Made by a program: the position numbers and the translations under genes | NCBI RefSeq assembly: GCF_016429215.1 | Contig: NZ_JAELUH010000002.1 | Coordinates: 1-64,000, forward strand | DNA: 64,000 bases | Direction: 5' to 3' | Origin: Herbaspirillum sp. ASV7 | GTDB lineage: Bacteria; Pseudomonadota; Gammaproteobacteria; Burkholderiales; Burkholderiaceae_D | The notes under the pieces: generated by a model | Told to the model about the DNA's origin: nothing | Database searches by the model: none | The model's input: the letters and a program-made list of their open reading frames with translations, nothing else | Shown here: one piece after another, positions 8,991 through 17,705 of the stretch | How positions within the stretch are numbered: position 1 is the stretch's first letter | Layout of the letters: each line of letters opens with the position of its first letter

Positions 8991-9015
8991 CAAAACGGGG
9001 AGCTGACGCCCCCCG
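8991..9015 (-). terminator. Probable terminator of the PEP-CTERM gene at 9038
   Basis: On the minus strand a short GC stem (CGGGG/CCCCG, 8996-9000 with 9011-9015, 10-nt loop) is followed by GTTTTG. The stem is only 5 bp, so this is a modest call. It lies 23 bp after the PEP-CTERM stop codon and just before the desaturase start. Confidence 0.4.
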
Positions 9016-9037
9016 CACAACTACCCTACCGAACGAC

Positions 9038-9778
9038 TCAACGCTGCGATTGACGGCGACGACGCGCCACCACGGCGGCCAGCGCCAGGGCACCGATGGC
9101 CATCATCGGCACGCTGCCCGGTTCCGGAACGGCGACCAGGGAAACGCTGTCGAGCAGCGAGAACGGCGGCAAGCCATTCGGGCTGCCCGTTGCCAGGAAG
9201 GACAGCACTTCGCTCACGCCAGTAGCGGTGAAGGTGAAGGTCTGGTTACGCCAGCCGGTGAAGCCATGGTTCACGTTGCTGATGGTCGGGGTGTTGAAGG
9301 TCTGTGCACCCAGGCTCACTTGCCAGCCCTCGGTGGTGGGACCCGTGAAGCCGTACTGCTGGGCACCGGCCCAGTCGAAGCTCAACTGGTAGGACTGGCC
9401 GATCACCAGGCCGTTGATGATCTGCTGGATGGCGCCGATCTGGTACACGCCGTCGGAGGCCAGGAAGTTGCCGCCGGTCGGGCTGCCGGTCAGGCCATTG
9501 TTGGAACCATCGCCAGGACCCCACAGCTTGAGGTGGCCAGGACCCGCGCCCGTGGTATCGGCCGAGCCCGGAGTAAAGATGAAGGCGTAACCCGTCGAGG
9601 TCCAACCGGTAGCAACGGTGGTGCCGGCGAGGCCACCGGAGCTGGTGTTGAATTTGCCAGCACCGTTGGTGATGTTTTCAAAGCCACCATTGGTGACCAG
9701 GTTGACTGGGGCAGCGAACGCGGACGTGGCGATCAGGCTGGCTGCGGAGACGGCAAGAGTGGCGAAGATTTTTTTCAT
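9038..9778 (-). CDS. PEP-CTERM sorting domain-containing secreted protein
   Basis: 246 residues from the ATG at 9778 (MKKIFATLAVSAAS...). A signal peptide (1-22, ending SAFAA) is followed by NLVTNGGFEN, the opening common to DUF642-like and carbohydrate-binding beta-sandwich proteins. The rest is rich in Gly, Thr and Asn. The C terminus carries VPEPGS, a hydrophobic helix (MMAIGALALAAVVA) and RRRRQSQR, the XrtA sorting signal. It has a sigma-54 promoter ~40 bp upstream, so PrsR control is likely. Specific function unknown. Confidence 0.9.
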   Translation of the reverse strand: MKKIFATLAVSAASLIATSAFAAPVNLVTNGGFENITNGAGKFNTSSGGLAGTTVATGWTSTGYAFIFTPGSADTTGAGPGHLKLWGPGDGSNNGLTGSPTGGNFLASDGVYQIGAIQQIINGLVIGQSYQLSFDWAGAQQYGFTGPTTEGWQVSLGAQTFNTPTISNVNHGFTGWRNQTFTFTATGVSEVLSFLATGSPNGLPPFSLLDSVSLVAVPEPGSVPMMAIGALALAAVVARRRRQSQR

Positions 9779-10107
9779 GATATGAACGTGGTCTTTTTGA
9801 CAATAACGATCGATAGTCAGCAAAGAGCATGCCAATGATCCATGTCAAATAGGAAAAATATAATTCCTTTAAAAATCAATAGCTTGGAAGCATCAAGACC
9901 CGCAAATCCACATAATTCATCACAACCCACAAATCGGTGTAAATTCCATCGACAGGCTTGGCAATGCTTGATCCATTGACAACAAGTGGAATCACAAGCA
10001 GCCCGCCTCGCAATCCCGGTAGTTATCGAAAAAACAATAATTTTCCTGGTTCCGGCACAACTGTAAAATTTGGCGACACTGCCCCTGCCCCGGTCCGCCC
10101 TGGTTGG
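9779..10107. other. AT-rich intergenic control region
   Basis: About 330 bp without a gene, clearly more AT-rich than the surrounding coding DNA. It contains the sigma-54 promoter at 9819-9834 and the motif TGTAAAATTTGGCG at 10062-10075, which recurs with one change at 29648. Distance and AT content fit an enhancer region for a sigma-54 activator acting on the PEP-CTERM gene. Confidence 0.6.
9819..9834 (-). promoter_or_regulatory. Sigma-54 (-24/-12) promoter for the PEP-CTERM gene at 9038
   Basis: The minus strand reads TGGCATGCTCTTTGCT, against TGGCACG-N4-TTGCW: one mismatch in the -24 element, a perfect -12 element and exact GG-N10-GC spacing. Transcription would start near 9808, giving a ~30-nt leader to the ATG at 9778. 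Confidence 0.85.
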
Positions 10108-10893
10108 CTACTTGCCCAGCAGATCCCGGATGAAATTACCCGGAATGGCATAGGTGATGCCGCTGGGTGCGGTGATGGCCGACTCCTTGGTGGCATTGAG
10201 GACCTTGTTGATCACACCCAGCACCACGCCGGTCTCGGGGTCATACAGGGGACTGCCGCTAAAGCCCGGATAGGCCGTGCCATCGAGCTGGAACACCTCG
10301 TAGGCGCTGCGCTGCAGCTGCACGATGGCCTTGGCGTCCAGGGTGCGTGAATTGGGCGCCGGGGTCGCCACCACGGTAATGGCCGACACCATGCCACGGT
10401 GCGTTACCGGATGGAAACCCAGGATGGAGGTCAGGGGAAAACCGGTGAAGGCCAGCATCTGCCCCTCCCTGGCCGTGGTCGAATCCCCCACCCGCAAGGC
10501 TGGCAGGGGCGGCCCGCTCATCTTCAGCACGGCCAGGTCGTGCAGCTTGTCGATGCTCACCAGCACCGCCTCGCGCGGTTCGGCCGCGCCTCCGCCCTTG
10601 GGCACCAGCACGCGCAGGCTCTCCTTGCGTTCATCGTCGATGACGGCAGGGACCACATGGGCGTTGGTGATGACGGTGAGGCCATCGCCAATGACGAAGC
10701 CGGTCCCCACGAAGCTCACCGCCGGGCTGCGCAAGGCCAGATAAGTACCGACGCCGACAATGGACGGCTTGACCGCCTGGATGGTCTGCACCAGATCGGC
10801 CGCGCCAGCGGCCCCGGAGGCCAGCAGGCCCAGCACGGGCAGCAACCGCCGCGCACGCCGCCAGCTTGCCACGAAGTTACGGAAAAGCTTCAT
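10108..10893 (-). CDS. Secreted trypsin-like serine protease (S1 family)
   Basis: 261 residues from the ATG at 10893, which has an AAGGAGAG ribosome site; the GTG 21 bp upstream overlaps that site. Residues 1-32 are a signal peptide with a basic N region. The catalytic triad is visible: His79 (TNAHVV), Asp119 (HDLAVLK) and Ser212 (GFSGSPL). There is no PDZ domain, so it differs from DegP. It probably acts in the periplasm. It lies just downstream of the AlgJ-like/MBOAT genes on the same strand (30 bp gap) and may be co-transcribed with the EPS operon, where it could process a PEP-CTERM or matrix protein. That role is inference. Confidence 0.88.
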   Translation of the reverse strand: MKLFRNFVASWRRARRLLPVLGLLASGAAGAADLVQTIQAVKPSIVGVGTYLALRSPAVSFVGTGFVIGDGLTVITNAHVVPAVIDDERKESLRVLVPKGGGAAEPREAVLVSIDKLHDLAVLKMSGPPLPALRVGDSTTAREGQMLAFTGFPLTSILGFHPVTHRGMVSAITVVATPAPNSRTLDAKAIVQLQRSAYEVFQLDGTAYPGFSGSPLYDPETGVVLGVINKVLNATKESAITAPSGITYAIPGNFIRDLLGK

Positions 10894-10923
10894 GAAAGGC
10901 ACTCTCCTTGTCACTGCGGGATA

Positions 10924-12171
10924 TCAGGAACCGGACTTGGCCGCACGCGCCGCCAGCGCCCGGGCCTCGTCGAAGATGGCTGGCTGGGCCTGGAGACAGG
11001 CCGCGCGCTCGTCGGCAATGCGCTGGCGATCCTGCTGCAGGTTCTCCGGCGTCAGCAATACCCCCGGGAACTGCGCCGGCGCCTGCGGATCGAGCAGTCC
11101 CAGATTCAGGCGCTCCAGCACCAGCTGCCCGAGGGCATTCTTGAAATGCCCCGCCTCCCAATACCAGCGTGTGCTGGTACGGCGATCGCCCTTGGCAGGA
11201 ATCGGTTCACACTGGTAGCTCGAAAAACCGCTGAAGTCCCACAAGCTGATCTGGCTATCCGGGTGATCGTGCTGGGCCTGCGCCACCTCCTCGGCCAGCC
11301 GGCGCTTCCAGTCCTCGAACAGTGGCCACAGACCGGTCTGCTCGAACAGGGCCAGCATCTGCGCATGATAGGGATAGATCACCAGTTGCAGCACGCGCTT
11401 GTCCTTGCCCGCCAGCGCCAGGACGGCACGCAGGTCGTCCCAGGCCGGCGAGCTGGCGCTGGCGCGATAGACCAGTTGGCGTGGCCGGCGCTGGAAGGTG
11501 GCGGCATATTCCTCGGCACGCTGGCGAAAGATGGCGTAGTAGCCTTCGTCGCGGGCGTACTTGGCATAGTCGAGCATGGGATTGAAGCCGTTGGCGGTGA
11601 TCAGCGGTGCCTCCAGCCCGCGCTGCACGCGGATGGCGGTGAGACTGTCAGCCATTGCCGTCATCGAGAACAGGGTATCGAAGCGCCACTTGAAGCCGTC
11701 GATGGGGAAGCCTTCCTGGGGCTGCGGCGGGGGCGCCGCGCCGCCATCGACCGGGAAGTCGAGAAACTCCACCCCCATCACCACCCGTTGCGGCATGGCC
11801 TGCACGGAGCGCAGGTAGGCCAGCTCACTGCGCGAGGTGTGGATGCCACTGCCGGAGATGGCCAGGTTGTACGGCACCGCCCTGCTGCCGGCCGCCGCCG
11901 TCACCAGCTGGGCCGGATCAAACCCCCATTCGGCGCGGGAATTGCCCAGCACCACCACATTGGCCTGCAGCTTGCGCGCCAGCGTGAGCTTGATCTCTTC
12001 CTGGAAGTGCTCGGGCGCCGGGCGCAGCGTCGACCAGCCCGGCAGCTGCACCAGCTGGTACAGCCGATAGGGGTCGATGGCCACGACTGCTGCCACCACC
12101 AGCGCGCTGCCCAGCAGCACCGCCGCCAGCAGCCAGATCAGGAAACGCGAAAAGCGACGGCTCTCGTTCAT
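10924..12171 (-). CDS. AlgJ/AlgX-like SGNH protein, partner of the MBOAT acyltransferase
   Basis: About 415 residues. Two in-frame ATGs (12171 and 12183) are possible; the former has a better-spaced GAGG. One N-terminal membrane anchor (FLIWLLAAVLLGSALVVAAV) is followed by a periplasmic domain with a GNSR motif (VVLGNSRAEWGF) in the place of the GDS block of SGNH hydrolases. It immediately follows the MBOAT gene, the usual pairing for two-step O-acylation of polysaccharides: MBOAT moves an acyl group across the membrane and an SGNH protein transfers it. The catalytic Asp/His pair was not located with certainty. Confidence 0.7.
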   Translation of the reverse strand: MNESRRFSRFLIWLLAAVLLGSALVVAAVVAIDPYRLYQLVQLPGWSTLRPAPEHFQEEIKLTLARKLQANVVVLGNSRAEWGFDPAQLVTAAAGSRAVPYNLAISGSGIHTSRSELAYLRSVQAMPQRVVMGVEFLDFPVDGGAAPPPQPQEGFPIDGFKWRFDTLFSMTAMADSLTAIRVQRGLEAPLITANGFNPMLDYAKYARDEGYYAIFRQRAEEYAATFQRRPRQLVYRASASSPAWDDLRAVLALAGKDKRVLQLVIYPYHAQMLALFEQTGLWPLFEDWKRRLAEEVAQAQHDHPDSQISLWDFSGFSSYQCEPIPAKGDRRTSTRWYWEAGHFKNALGQLVLERLNLGLLDPQAPAQFPGVLLTPENLQQDRQRIADERAACLQAQPAIFDEARALAARAAKSGS

Positions 12172-12185
12172 GCCGGCATCCATCC

Positions 12186-13739
12186 TCAGAACTGGAAATA
12201 AAGAAACTCGGCCGGCCGGTTCAGCGACAGCAGGCTCAGCACCAGCAGCACCCCTATCCACACTGCCCAGCGCAGCTGCGGTTGCCAGCCGCGGCGCAGG
12301 ATCGGCAGGCCAGCCCCGGCGGCAAGATCAACACCCTTCTCGGCCAGCGCCGGCTCGAAGTGACGCATGATCTGCTGGGTGTTGGGGCAGCAGAACACCA
12401 GCAAGGCCCCCGCCCCCACCCACAGCCAGGTCTGCACGAAGCGCGCGCCGCCGCCCAGGTAGAACACCACGCCATGCTGTTCCAGCCAGCCGCGCAGGCC
12501 ATCGCCCAGGCGCAGGCCGATGGCGTCGGGCAGGCCGATGCCCGACATCAGCAGCATGCCGCGCAGGATCTCCAGCGCCCGCTGCAGATCGGTGGCACGG
12601 AAGAACACCCAGGCCACGCACACCGCCACGAAGGTCAGCGTCACGCCGGCAACTCGCCCCAGACGGCTGCCCTGCCCCTGGGCGCGCGCGCCCCACAGCG
12701 CCTGCCAGCCATGGTTGATCATCAGGTAGCCGCCATGCAGCGCGCCCCAGATGACGAAATTCCAGCCGGCGCCATGCCACAGGCCACCCAATACCATGGT
12801 GACCATCAGGTTCAGGTACCGGCGTGTGGCCCCCTTGCGGCCGCCCCCGAGCGGAATGTAGAGGTAGTCACGCAGGAAGCGCGACAGCGTCATGTGCCAA
12901 TGCCGCCAGAACGCGATGATGTTGGCCGCCTTGTAGGGTGAGTGGAAATTCAAGGGCAGCTTGACCCCGAACAGGCGCGACAAGCCGATAGCCATGTCCG
13001 AATAGCCAGAGAAGTCGAAGTAGAGCTGGAAGGCGTAGGCCAGCACCCCGCCCCAGGCCACCAGCAGCCCCGGCGAGCCGCCCTGGTTGAAGACCGCATT
13101 GGCATACTCGGCCAGGTTGTCGGCCACCAGCACCTTCTTGGCCAGGCCGATGGCGAAGATGGACAGGCCGACCGCCCAGTTGCGCGCCGAGAAACGGTAG
13201 TTCTGGGCATCGGCGAACTGCGGCATCATTTCCTTGTGATGCAGCACCGGTCCGGCGATGAGGTGCGGGAAGTAGGTCACGAAGAGCAGGTAATGGATGA
13301 AATTGACTTCCCTGACCTCGCCCCGGTAGGTATCGACCAGGAAGGCGATCTGCGTGAACGTGAAGAAGGAAATGCCGATCGGCAGCACCACCGCCAGCAG
13401 CGGATAGTGGCTCCCCAGCAGCGCATTGATGCTGCCGATGGCAAAGGCCGCGTACTTGTAGTAGGCCAGCAAGGCCAGGTTGACCACCACCGCCAGGCTC
13501 AGCCAGCGCAAGCGCGCCGCGCCGACGCCCTGGCTGATCAGGCGTCCGGCCAGGTAGTTCAGGCAGATCGAGCCCAGCAGCAGGGGCAGGTAGCGCACAT
13601 CCCACCAGCCATAGAAGAACAGCGAGGCCAGCGCCAGCCAGGCCGCCGCCCAGTCGCGCCGGATGCGCGCCAGCGTGAAGAAGCCCAGCACCACGGCTGG
13701 CATGAACAGGAACAGGAAACCGAAGGAATTGAAGAGCAT
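12186..13739 (-). CDS. AlgI-like MBOAT family membrane O-acyltransferase
   Basis: A 517-residue polytopic protein with the family signatures FWRHWHMTLSRFLRDYLYIPLGG (interrupted here as FWRHWH and DYLYIPLGGG) around 277-300 and the conserved His pair H322 (WHGAGWN) and H335 (WGALHGG). AlgI/DltB relatives move acetyl or other acyl groups over the inner membrane to modify polymers. Its stop lies just upstream of the AlgJ-like gene and its start is 3 bp after the acyltransferase-3 gene, so all three probably form one O-acylation unit for the EPS. Confidence 0.92.
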   Translation of the reverse strand: MLFNSFGFLFLFMPAVVLGFFTLARIRRDWAAAWLALASLFFYGWWDVRYLPLLLGSICLNYLAGRLISQGVGAARLRWLSLAVVVNLALLAYYKYAAFAIGSINALLGSHYPLLAVVLPIGISFFTFTQIAFLVDTYRGEVREVNFIHYLLFVTYFPHLIAGPVLHHKEMMPQFADAQNYRFSARNWAVGLSIFAIGLAKKVLVADNLAEYANAVFNQGGSPGLLVAWGGVLAYAFQLYFDFSGYSDMAIGLSRLFGVKLPLNFHSPYKAANIIAFWRHWHMTLSRFLRDYLYIPLGGGRKGATRRYLNLMVTMVLGGLWHGAGWNFVIWGALHGGYLMINHGWQALWGARAQGQGSRLGRVAGVTLTFVAVCVAWVFFRATDLQRALEILRGMLLMSGIGLPDAIGLRLGDGLRGWLEQHGVVFYLGGGARFVQTWLWVGAGALLVFCCPNTQQIMRHFEPALAEKGVDLAAGAGLPILRRGWQPQLRWAVWIGVLLVLSLLSLNRPAEFLYFQF

Positions 13740-13742
13740 CTG

Positions 13743-14846
13743 TTATTTCCCAAGCCAGCTGCGCACGCCGCCCCCGGCCTCGCACAGGGTCTGCCAGAGC
13801 GCCAGCAGGGAGCGCTCCAGGGCGCTGCGCAAGGGGCGCGACACTTGTCCGAACAACCAGGTCAGCAGCACGATGGTCATGATGACCGGCAACTCTTCGC
13901 CGCCGTCCTGAGCCGATGGCCGCAAGGCCATCCAGGCAGACATCACCAGGCTGTGCGCCAGGTAGAGCGGATACGTGTAGAACGCCAGGACACGTCCGAG
14001 CCGCACCAGCCACTCAGGCGTAGACAGGCGCGCATGCAAGGCACAGTAGAAATTGAGCAAGACCAGCAAGCCCACCAGGTAGTCCCCCAGCACGCGGTCG
14101 GCGCTGCCCAGGGGCCATGCCGGCCAGGGCCAGCGCGTCTCGGCCAGTGCGCGCAAGACCATCTCGCCCTGCCAATGGCTGTAGAGCAGCAGCACGGCCG
14201 GCGCCAGCAGCATGCCGGCACGGGCCAGGCCGGCCGAGAGCGGCCAGCGGCCCTGCCAGCGCCACAGCAGCACACCCGCAAACCACACCGGCAGCAGCAG
14301 CCAGAGCTTGTAGCCCATCGCCAGCAGGATCAGCGCCAGCACCAGCAGGCGGAGGCGGCCGCGCAGGAAGTACAGCGCACCGAAGAACGCGTAGTACCAG
14401 GCCTCATAACCCAGCGACCAATAGGCCCCCAGCCAGACGGGCGTCTCCGAGAAGCGCCACAGTTCGCCCAGGTAAAGGGCATGGAAGGGCAAATAGATGA
14501 ACCATTTCTGTACCTCGTAGGCATCGCGCAGCGGCTCGGACAGATACGCTTGGGCCACGCAGGCTGTGCCGAAGGCCAGCACCAGCGCCGGCAAGGCCAC
14601 CGAGTAAAGCCGCGCCGCGCGCGCGGCGGCATACTGCGCCAGGCTCTGCTGGCGGGACTGGGCAGCATGGGCGATGACGAATCCGGAGAGCACGAAGAAG
14701 ATCATCACTGCTTCCCTGCCCCACTGCGGCAACCACTGCCCCTGCGCCGGCGAGACGAACCGATAGGCCACGAAATGGTCCAGCACCACCAGCACCGCAG
14801 CCAGGAAGCGCATCAGGTCGAGATAGCAGGAAAACGCCCTCTTCAC
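13743..14846 (-). CDS. Acyltransferase family 3 (OafA/NodX-like) membrane protein
   Basis: A 367-residue polytopic protein. The start is a GTG at 14846 whose GTGA overlaps the TGA stop of the decarboxylase gene, typical of translational coupling. Features include the N-terminal YLDLMRFLAAVLVVLDHF block and GREAVMIFFVLSGF, both hallmarks of acyltransferase-3 proteins, plus some ten membrane helices. These enzymes O-acetylate or succinylate surface glycans. It adds a second acylation route to the EPS locus besides the MBOAT/AlgJ-like pair. Confidence 0.87.
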   Translation of the reverse strand: MKRAFSCYLDLMRFLAAVLVVLDHFVAYRFVSPAQGQWLPQWGREAVMIFFVLSGFVIAHAAQSRQQSLAQYAAARAARLYSVALPALVLAFGTACVAQAYLSEPLRDAYEVQKWFIYLPFHALYLGELWRFSETPVWLGAYWSLGYEAWYYAFFGALYFLRGRLRLLVLALILLAMGYKLWLLLPVWFAGVLLWRWQGRWPLSAGLARAGMLLAPAVLLLYSHWQGEMVLRALAETRWPWPAWPLGSADRVLGDYLVGLLVLLNFYCALHARLSTPEWLVRLGRVLAFYTYPLYLAHSLVMSAWMALRPSAQDGGEELPVIMTIVLLTWLFGQVSRPLRSALERSLLALWQTLCEAGGGVRSWLGK

Positions 14847-16102
14847 ACCAGCACCTCGGCCGCTGCCGGGTGCCCAAGGAAAGCCGTCGGACTGGCGCTC
14901 AAACCATAGGCGCCGGACTGGAACACCACCACCAGGTCACCCACGTCGGCCTGGGGCAACTCCATCTGGGCGGCCAGGACGTCCAGCGGCGTACAGAGCG
15001 GGCCGACCACCGAGACCACTTCACGCGGCACGCTGGCCCCGGTGGCTGGGGCTTGCCGCGGCACCACGGTGACCGGATAGTTCTTGCGGATCACCTGGCC
15101 AAAATTGCCGGAGGCGGCCAGGTGGTGATGCAAGCCGCCATCGACCACCAGGAACACCTGCCCGCGCGAGACCTTGCGATCGACCACGCGGGTGACATAG
15201 ATGCCAGCCTCGCCGACCAGGTAGCGCCCCATTTCCATGACCACTTGCACCGAGGGCAAGGCCGCCTTCAGACGCGGCAGCCACTGCGCCAGGTGGGCGC
15301 CGATGGGGACGATGTCCAGCGGCCGGTCGCCCGGGAAATAGGCAATCCCGAAAGCGCCGCCAATGTTGAGGATGCGCAGGTCGATTCCGGATTGCTGCGC
15401 CAGCGCGATGGCCAGCTCGAAACTGCTGGCCTGGGCCTGCATGATGGCCTGGGCGTCCAGGCTTTGCGAGCCGCAGAAGATCTGCAGGCCGCGCACATCG
15501 GCGCCCTGCGCGACCAGATGGCGCAACAGCTCGACGGCGCGCTCGGCATCCACGCCAAAGGGCTTGGCGCCGCCCCCCATGCGCATGCCCGAGGACTTCA
15601 ATTCGAACGGCGGATTGATGCGCACGCTCACCACCGGCTGGACCCCCAGTTCAGCGCCCAGGGCCAGTATCGTCGCCGCTTCGCGCTCGGATTCGATGTG
15701 CAGCATCACGCCAGCCGCCAGCGCCCGGCGCAGCTCGGCCTGCGACTTGCCCGGGCCGGCGAAGCTGATATGGCCGACCGCCATGGGCGTATCCAGGGCA
15801 ATGCTCAATTCGCCGCCCGAGGCCACGTCGAAGCCATCGACCAGTTGCGCCATCCACTGCACCAGCGCCGGCATGGGATTGGCCTTGATGGAGTAATGCA
15901 GGCCGATCTCCGGCGGCAAGGCGGCGCGCAGATGCGCCACCCGCGCCGACAGCAAGGCCCGGTCATACGCGTAGAAAGGGGTGCTGCCGACCCGGTCGGC
16001 CAGGCGCGTGAGCGCCATGCCGCCCACCTGCAGCATGCCATCGACCAGGGGAAAGGCACGCTGTTCGGCGTGCAGCGGCTTGGCGGGACGTTCAGCGTTC
16101 AT
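14843..16102 (-). CDS. PLP-dependent decarboxylase, exosortase A system-associated
   Basis: 419 residues from the ATG at 16102, which overlaps the end of the acyl-CoA ligase gene by 11 bp. The fold-type III alanine-racemase-like barrel has the PLP Lys73 (HYSIKANP), the GGxFG block (NIGGAFGIAYFPG) and the C-terminal active-site Cys region (VVGPLCTPLDVLA) of DAP/ornithine decarboxylase relatives. It belongs to a family found next to the AMP ligase and XrtA loci. The substrate is unknown; it may decarboxylate an amino acid carried on the ligase-loaded carrier protein, but that is inference. Confidence 0.9.
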   Translation of the reverse strand: MNAERPAKPLHAEQRAFPLVDGMLQVGGMALTRLADRVGSTPFYAYDRALLSARVAHLRAALPPEIGLHYSIKANPMPALVQWMAQLVDGFDVASGGELSIALDTPMAVGHISFAGPGKSQAELRRALAAGVMLHIESEREAATILALGAELGVQPVVSVRINPPFELKSSGMRMGGGAKPFGVDAERAVELLRHLVAQGADVRGLQIFCGSQSLDAQAIMQAQASSFELAIALAQQSGIDLRILNIGGAFGIAYFPGDRPLDIVPIGAHLAQWLPRLKAALPSVQVVMEMGRYLVGEAGIYVTRVVDRKVSRGQVFLVVDGGLHHHLAASGNFGQVIRKNYPVTVVPRQAPATGASVPREVVSVVGPLCTPLDVLAAQMELPQADVGDLVVVFQSGAYGLSASPTAFLGHPAAAEVLV

Positions 16103-17705
16103 CAGAGGCCTGGAAAAAATGCCCTGCCAGCGTCTGCTGCAGGAGCTTGCGATCAAGCTTGCCATTGGGGGAGCGCGGCAAGGCCTCGGGCCAGGTGTAC
16201 ACGGCGGCCGGCACCATATAGGACGGCAAATGCTGGCGACATGCCTGCACCAGGGCCTGCGGCGATACCTGCGCCGTACCCGGCACCACCACCAGCACGG
16301 CCTGGCCGGTCTGCGGATGCGGCAGGCCGATGGCGGCGGCCTCTTCCACCAGGGCGGTCGCATAGACCACCTCCTCCACCTCGTGCGGGCTGATGCGATA
16401 GCCGGAGACCTTGATCATGTCATCCTCGCGGCCGACGAAATAGAGATAGCCCTCTTCGTCCATGCGCACCGAGTCGCCCGACCAGACCGCCAGTTCACCC
16501 ACGGTGAGGCTGGGATCGCGCCCCGGTGTGGGACGAAAGCGCTGGGCGGTCTTCTCGGGGTCGTTCCAGTAGCCCTGGGCCACCAGCGCGCCCCGATGCA
16601 CCAGCTCGCCCACCTCGCCCGGCGCACATGGGCTGCCATCGGGATGCACCACCATGATCTCGGCATTGGGGATGGCGCGCCCCATGGAGTCGGGCCGGCG
16701 ATCCAGTTCTTCCGGTGGCAGATAGGTCGAGCGAAACGCCTCGGTCAGGCCATACATCAGGAATACCTGGGCGCGCGGCAAGGCAGTGCGCAATTGCGCC
16801 AGCACCGGGCGCGGCATGGCGCCGCCGGAGTTGGTGAGATAGCGCAGCGTGGTCTGCTCGGGCCAGGGCAACTGCGCCAGTTGCTGCCATAGCGGCGGCA
16901 CGCCGGCCAGCCCGGTGATGCCCTCGGCCATCACGGCATTGAGGATGTCACGCGGCAGCAGGTAGTTCAGCAACACCACCGAGGCACCGCTGAGGAAAGC
17001 CGTGCTCAGCTGGCTCAGGCCATAGTCGAAACTCAGGGGGAGTACCGACAGCAGGCGGTCCCCGGGGTGATTGCCGAGATAACTGGCCACGCTGACAGCA
17101 CCGGCCACCAGGTTGCGATGCGACAGCACCACGCCCTTGGGGCGACCGGTGCTGCCGGAGGTATAGAGGATGGCCGCGACATCGCAGTCGATACGCCGAT
17201 GGCCACGCCGGCCACCCGGCTGACCGGCCAGTTGCAGGAAGGATGCCCAGCCGATCTGCCTGGCATCGCCCAGGGCAGCAACGCCGGCGGCGTCGACAGC
17301 AGCGTCGCCATCGACCAGCACCACGCTCTGCAATTGCGGGCACTGCGCCAGGCTCTCGGCCAGCACCTGGCTGCGCTGCAACGAAGTGACCAGCACGCGC
17401 ACGCCGCAATCATTGAGGATGTGCGCCACCTGGGCCGGCTTGAGCAAGGGATTGACCGGCACGAACACCGCCCCTGCCGCCGCCGTGCCGAACAGGGCCA
17501 GCACCGTCTCCAGGCGCTTTTCGAGGTAGACCGCGACCCGCTCACCGGCGCCTATACCCAGCGCCAGCAAGGCCGATGCCACCTGATCGATGCCGCCGGC
17601 CAAGCCCGCGTAGTCCAGTTGCTGGTTGCGATAGCGCAGCGCCACGGCCGTCGGCCGCGCCTGCGCGGTAGCGCTCACCAGTTCATGGATCAGCGTGATG
17701 CTCAC
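16092..17705 (-). CDS. AMP-forming acyl-CoA ligase, exosortase A system-associated
   Basis: A 537-residue ANL-superfamily adenylating enzyme with the P-loop-like motif YTSGSTGRPKG (181-191), MYGLTEAF in the A5 region, SGD (WSGDSVRMDEEG) and the C-terminal catalytic Lys in SPNGKLDRK. Its ATGA start overlaps the TGA stop of prsR, and its 3' end overlaps the decarboxylase. It should activate a carboxylic or amino acid as adenylate and load it on CoA or on the acyl carrier protein at 60292. The substrate is not known. Confidence 0.92.
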   Translation of the reverse strand: MSITLIHELVSATAQARPTAVALRYRNQQLDYAGLAGGIDQVASALLALGIGAGERVAVYLEKRLETVLALFGTAAAGAVFVPVNPLLKPAQVAHILNDCGVRVLVTSLQRSQVLAESLAQCPQLQSVVLVDGDAAVDAAGVAALGDARQIGWASFLQLAGQPGGRRGHRRIDCDVAAILYTSGSTGRPKGVVLSHRNLVAGAVSVASYLGNHPGDRLLSVLPLSFDYGLSQLSTAFLSGASVVLLNYLLPRDILNAVMAEGITGLAGVPPLWQQLAQLPWPEQTTLRYLTNSGGAMPRPVLAQLRTALPRAQVFLMYGLTEAFRSTYLPPEELDRRPDSMGRAIPNAEIMVVHPDGSPCAPGEVGELVHRGALVAQGYWNDPEKTAQRFRPTPGRDPSLTVGELAVWSGDSVRMDEEGYLYFVGREDDMIKVSGYRISPHEVEEVVYATALVEEAAAIGLPHPQTGQAVLVVVPGTAQVSPQALVQACRQHLPSYMVPAAVYTWPEALPRSPNGKLDRKLLQQTLAGHFFQASDER

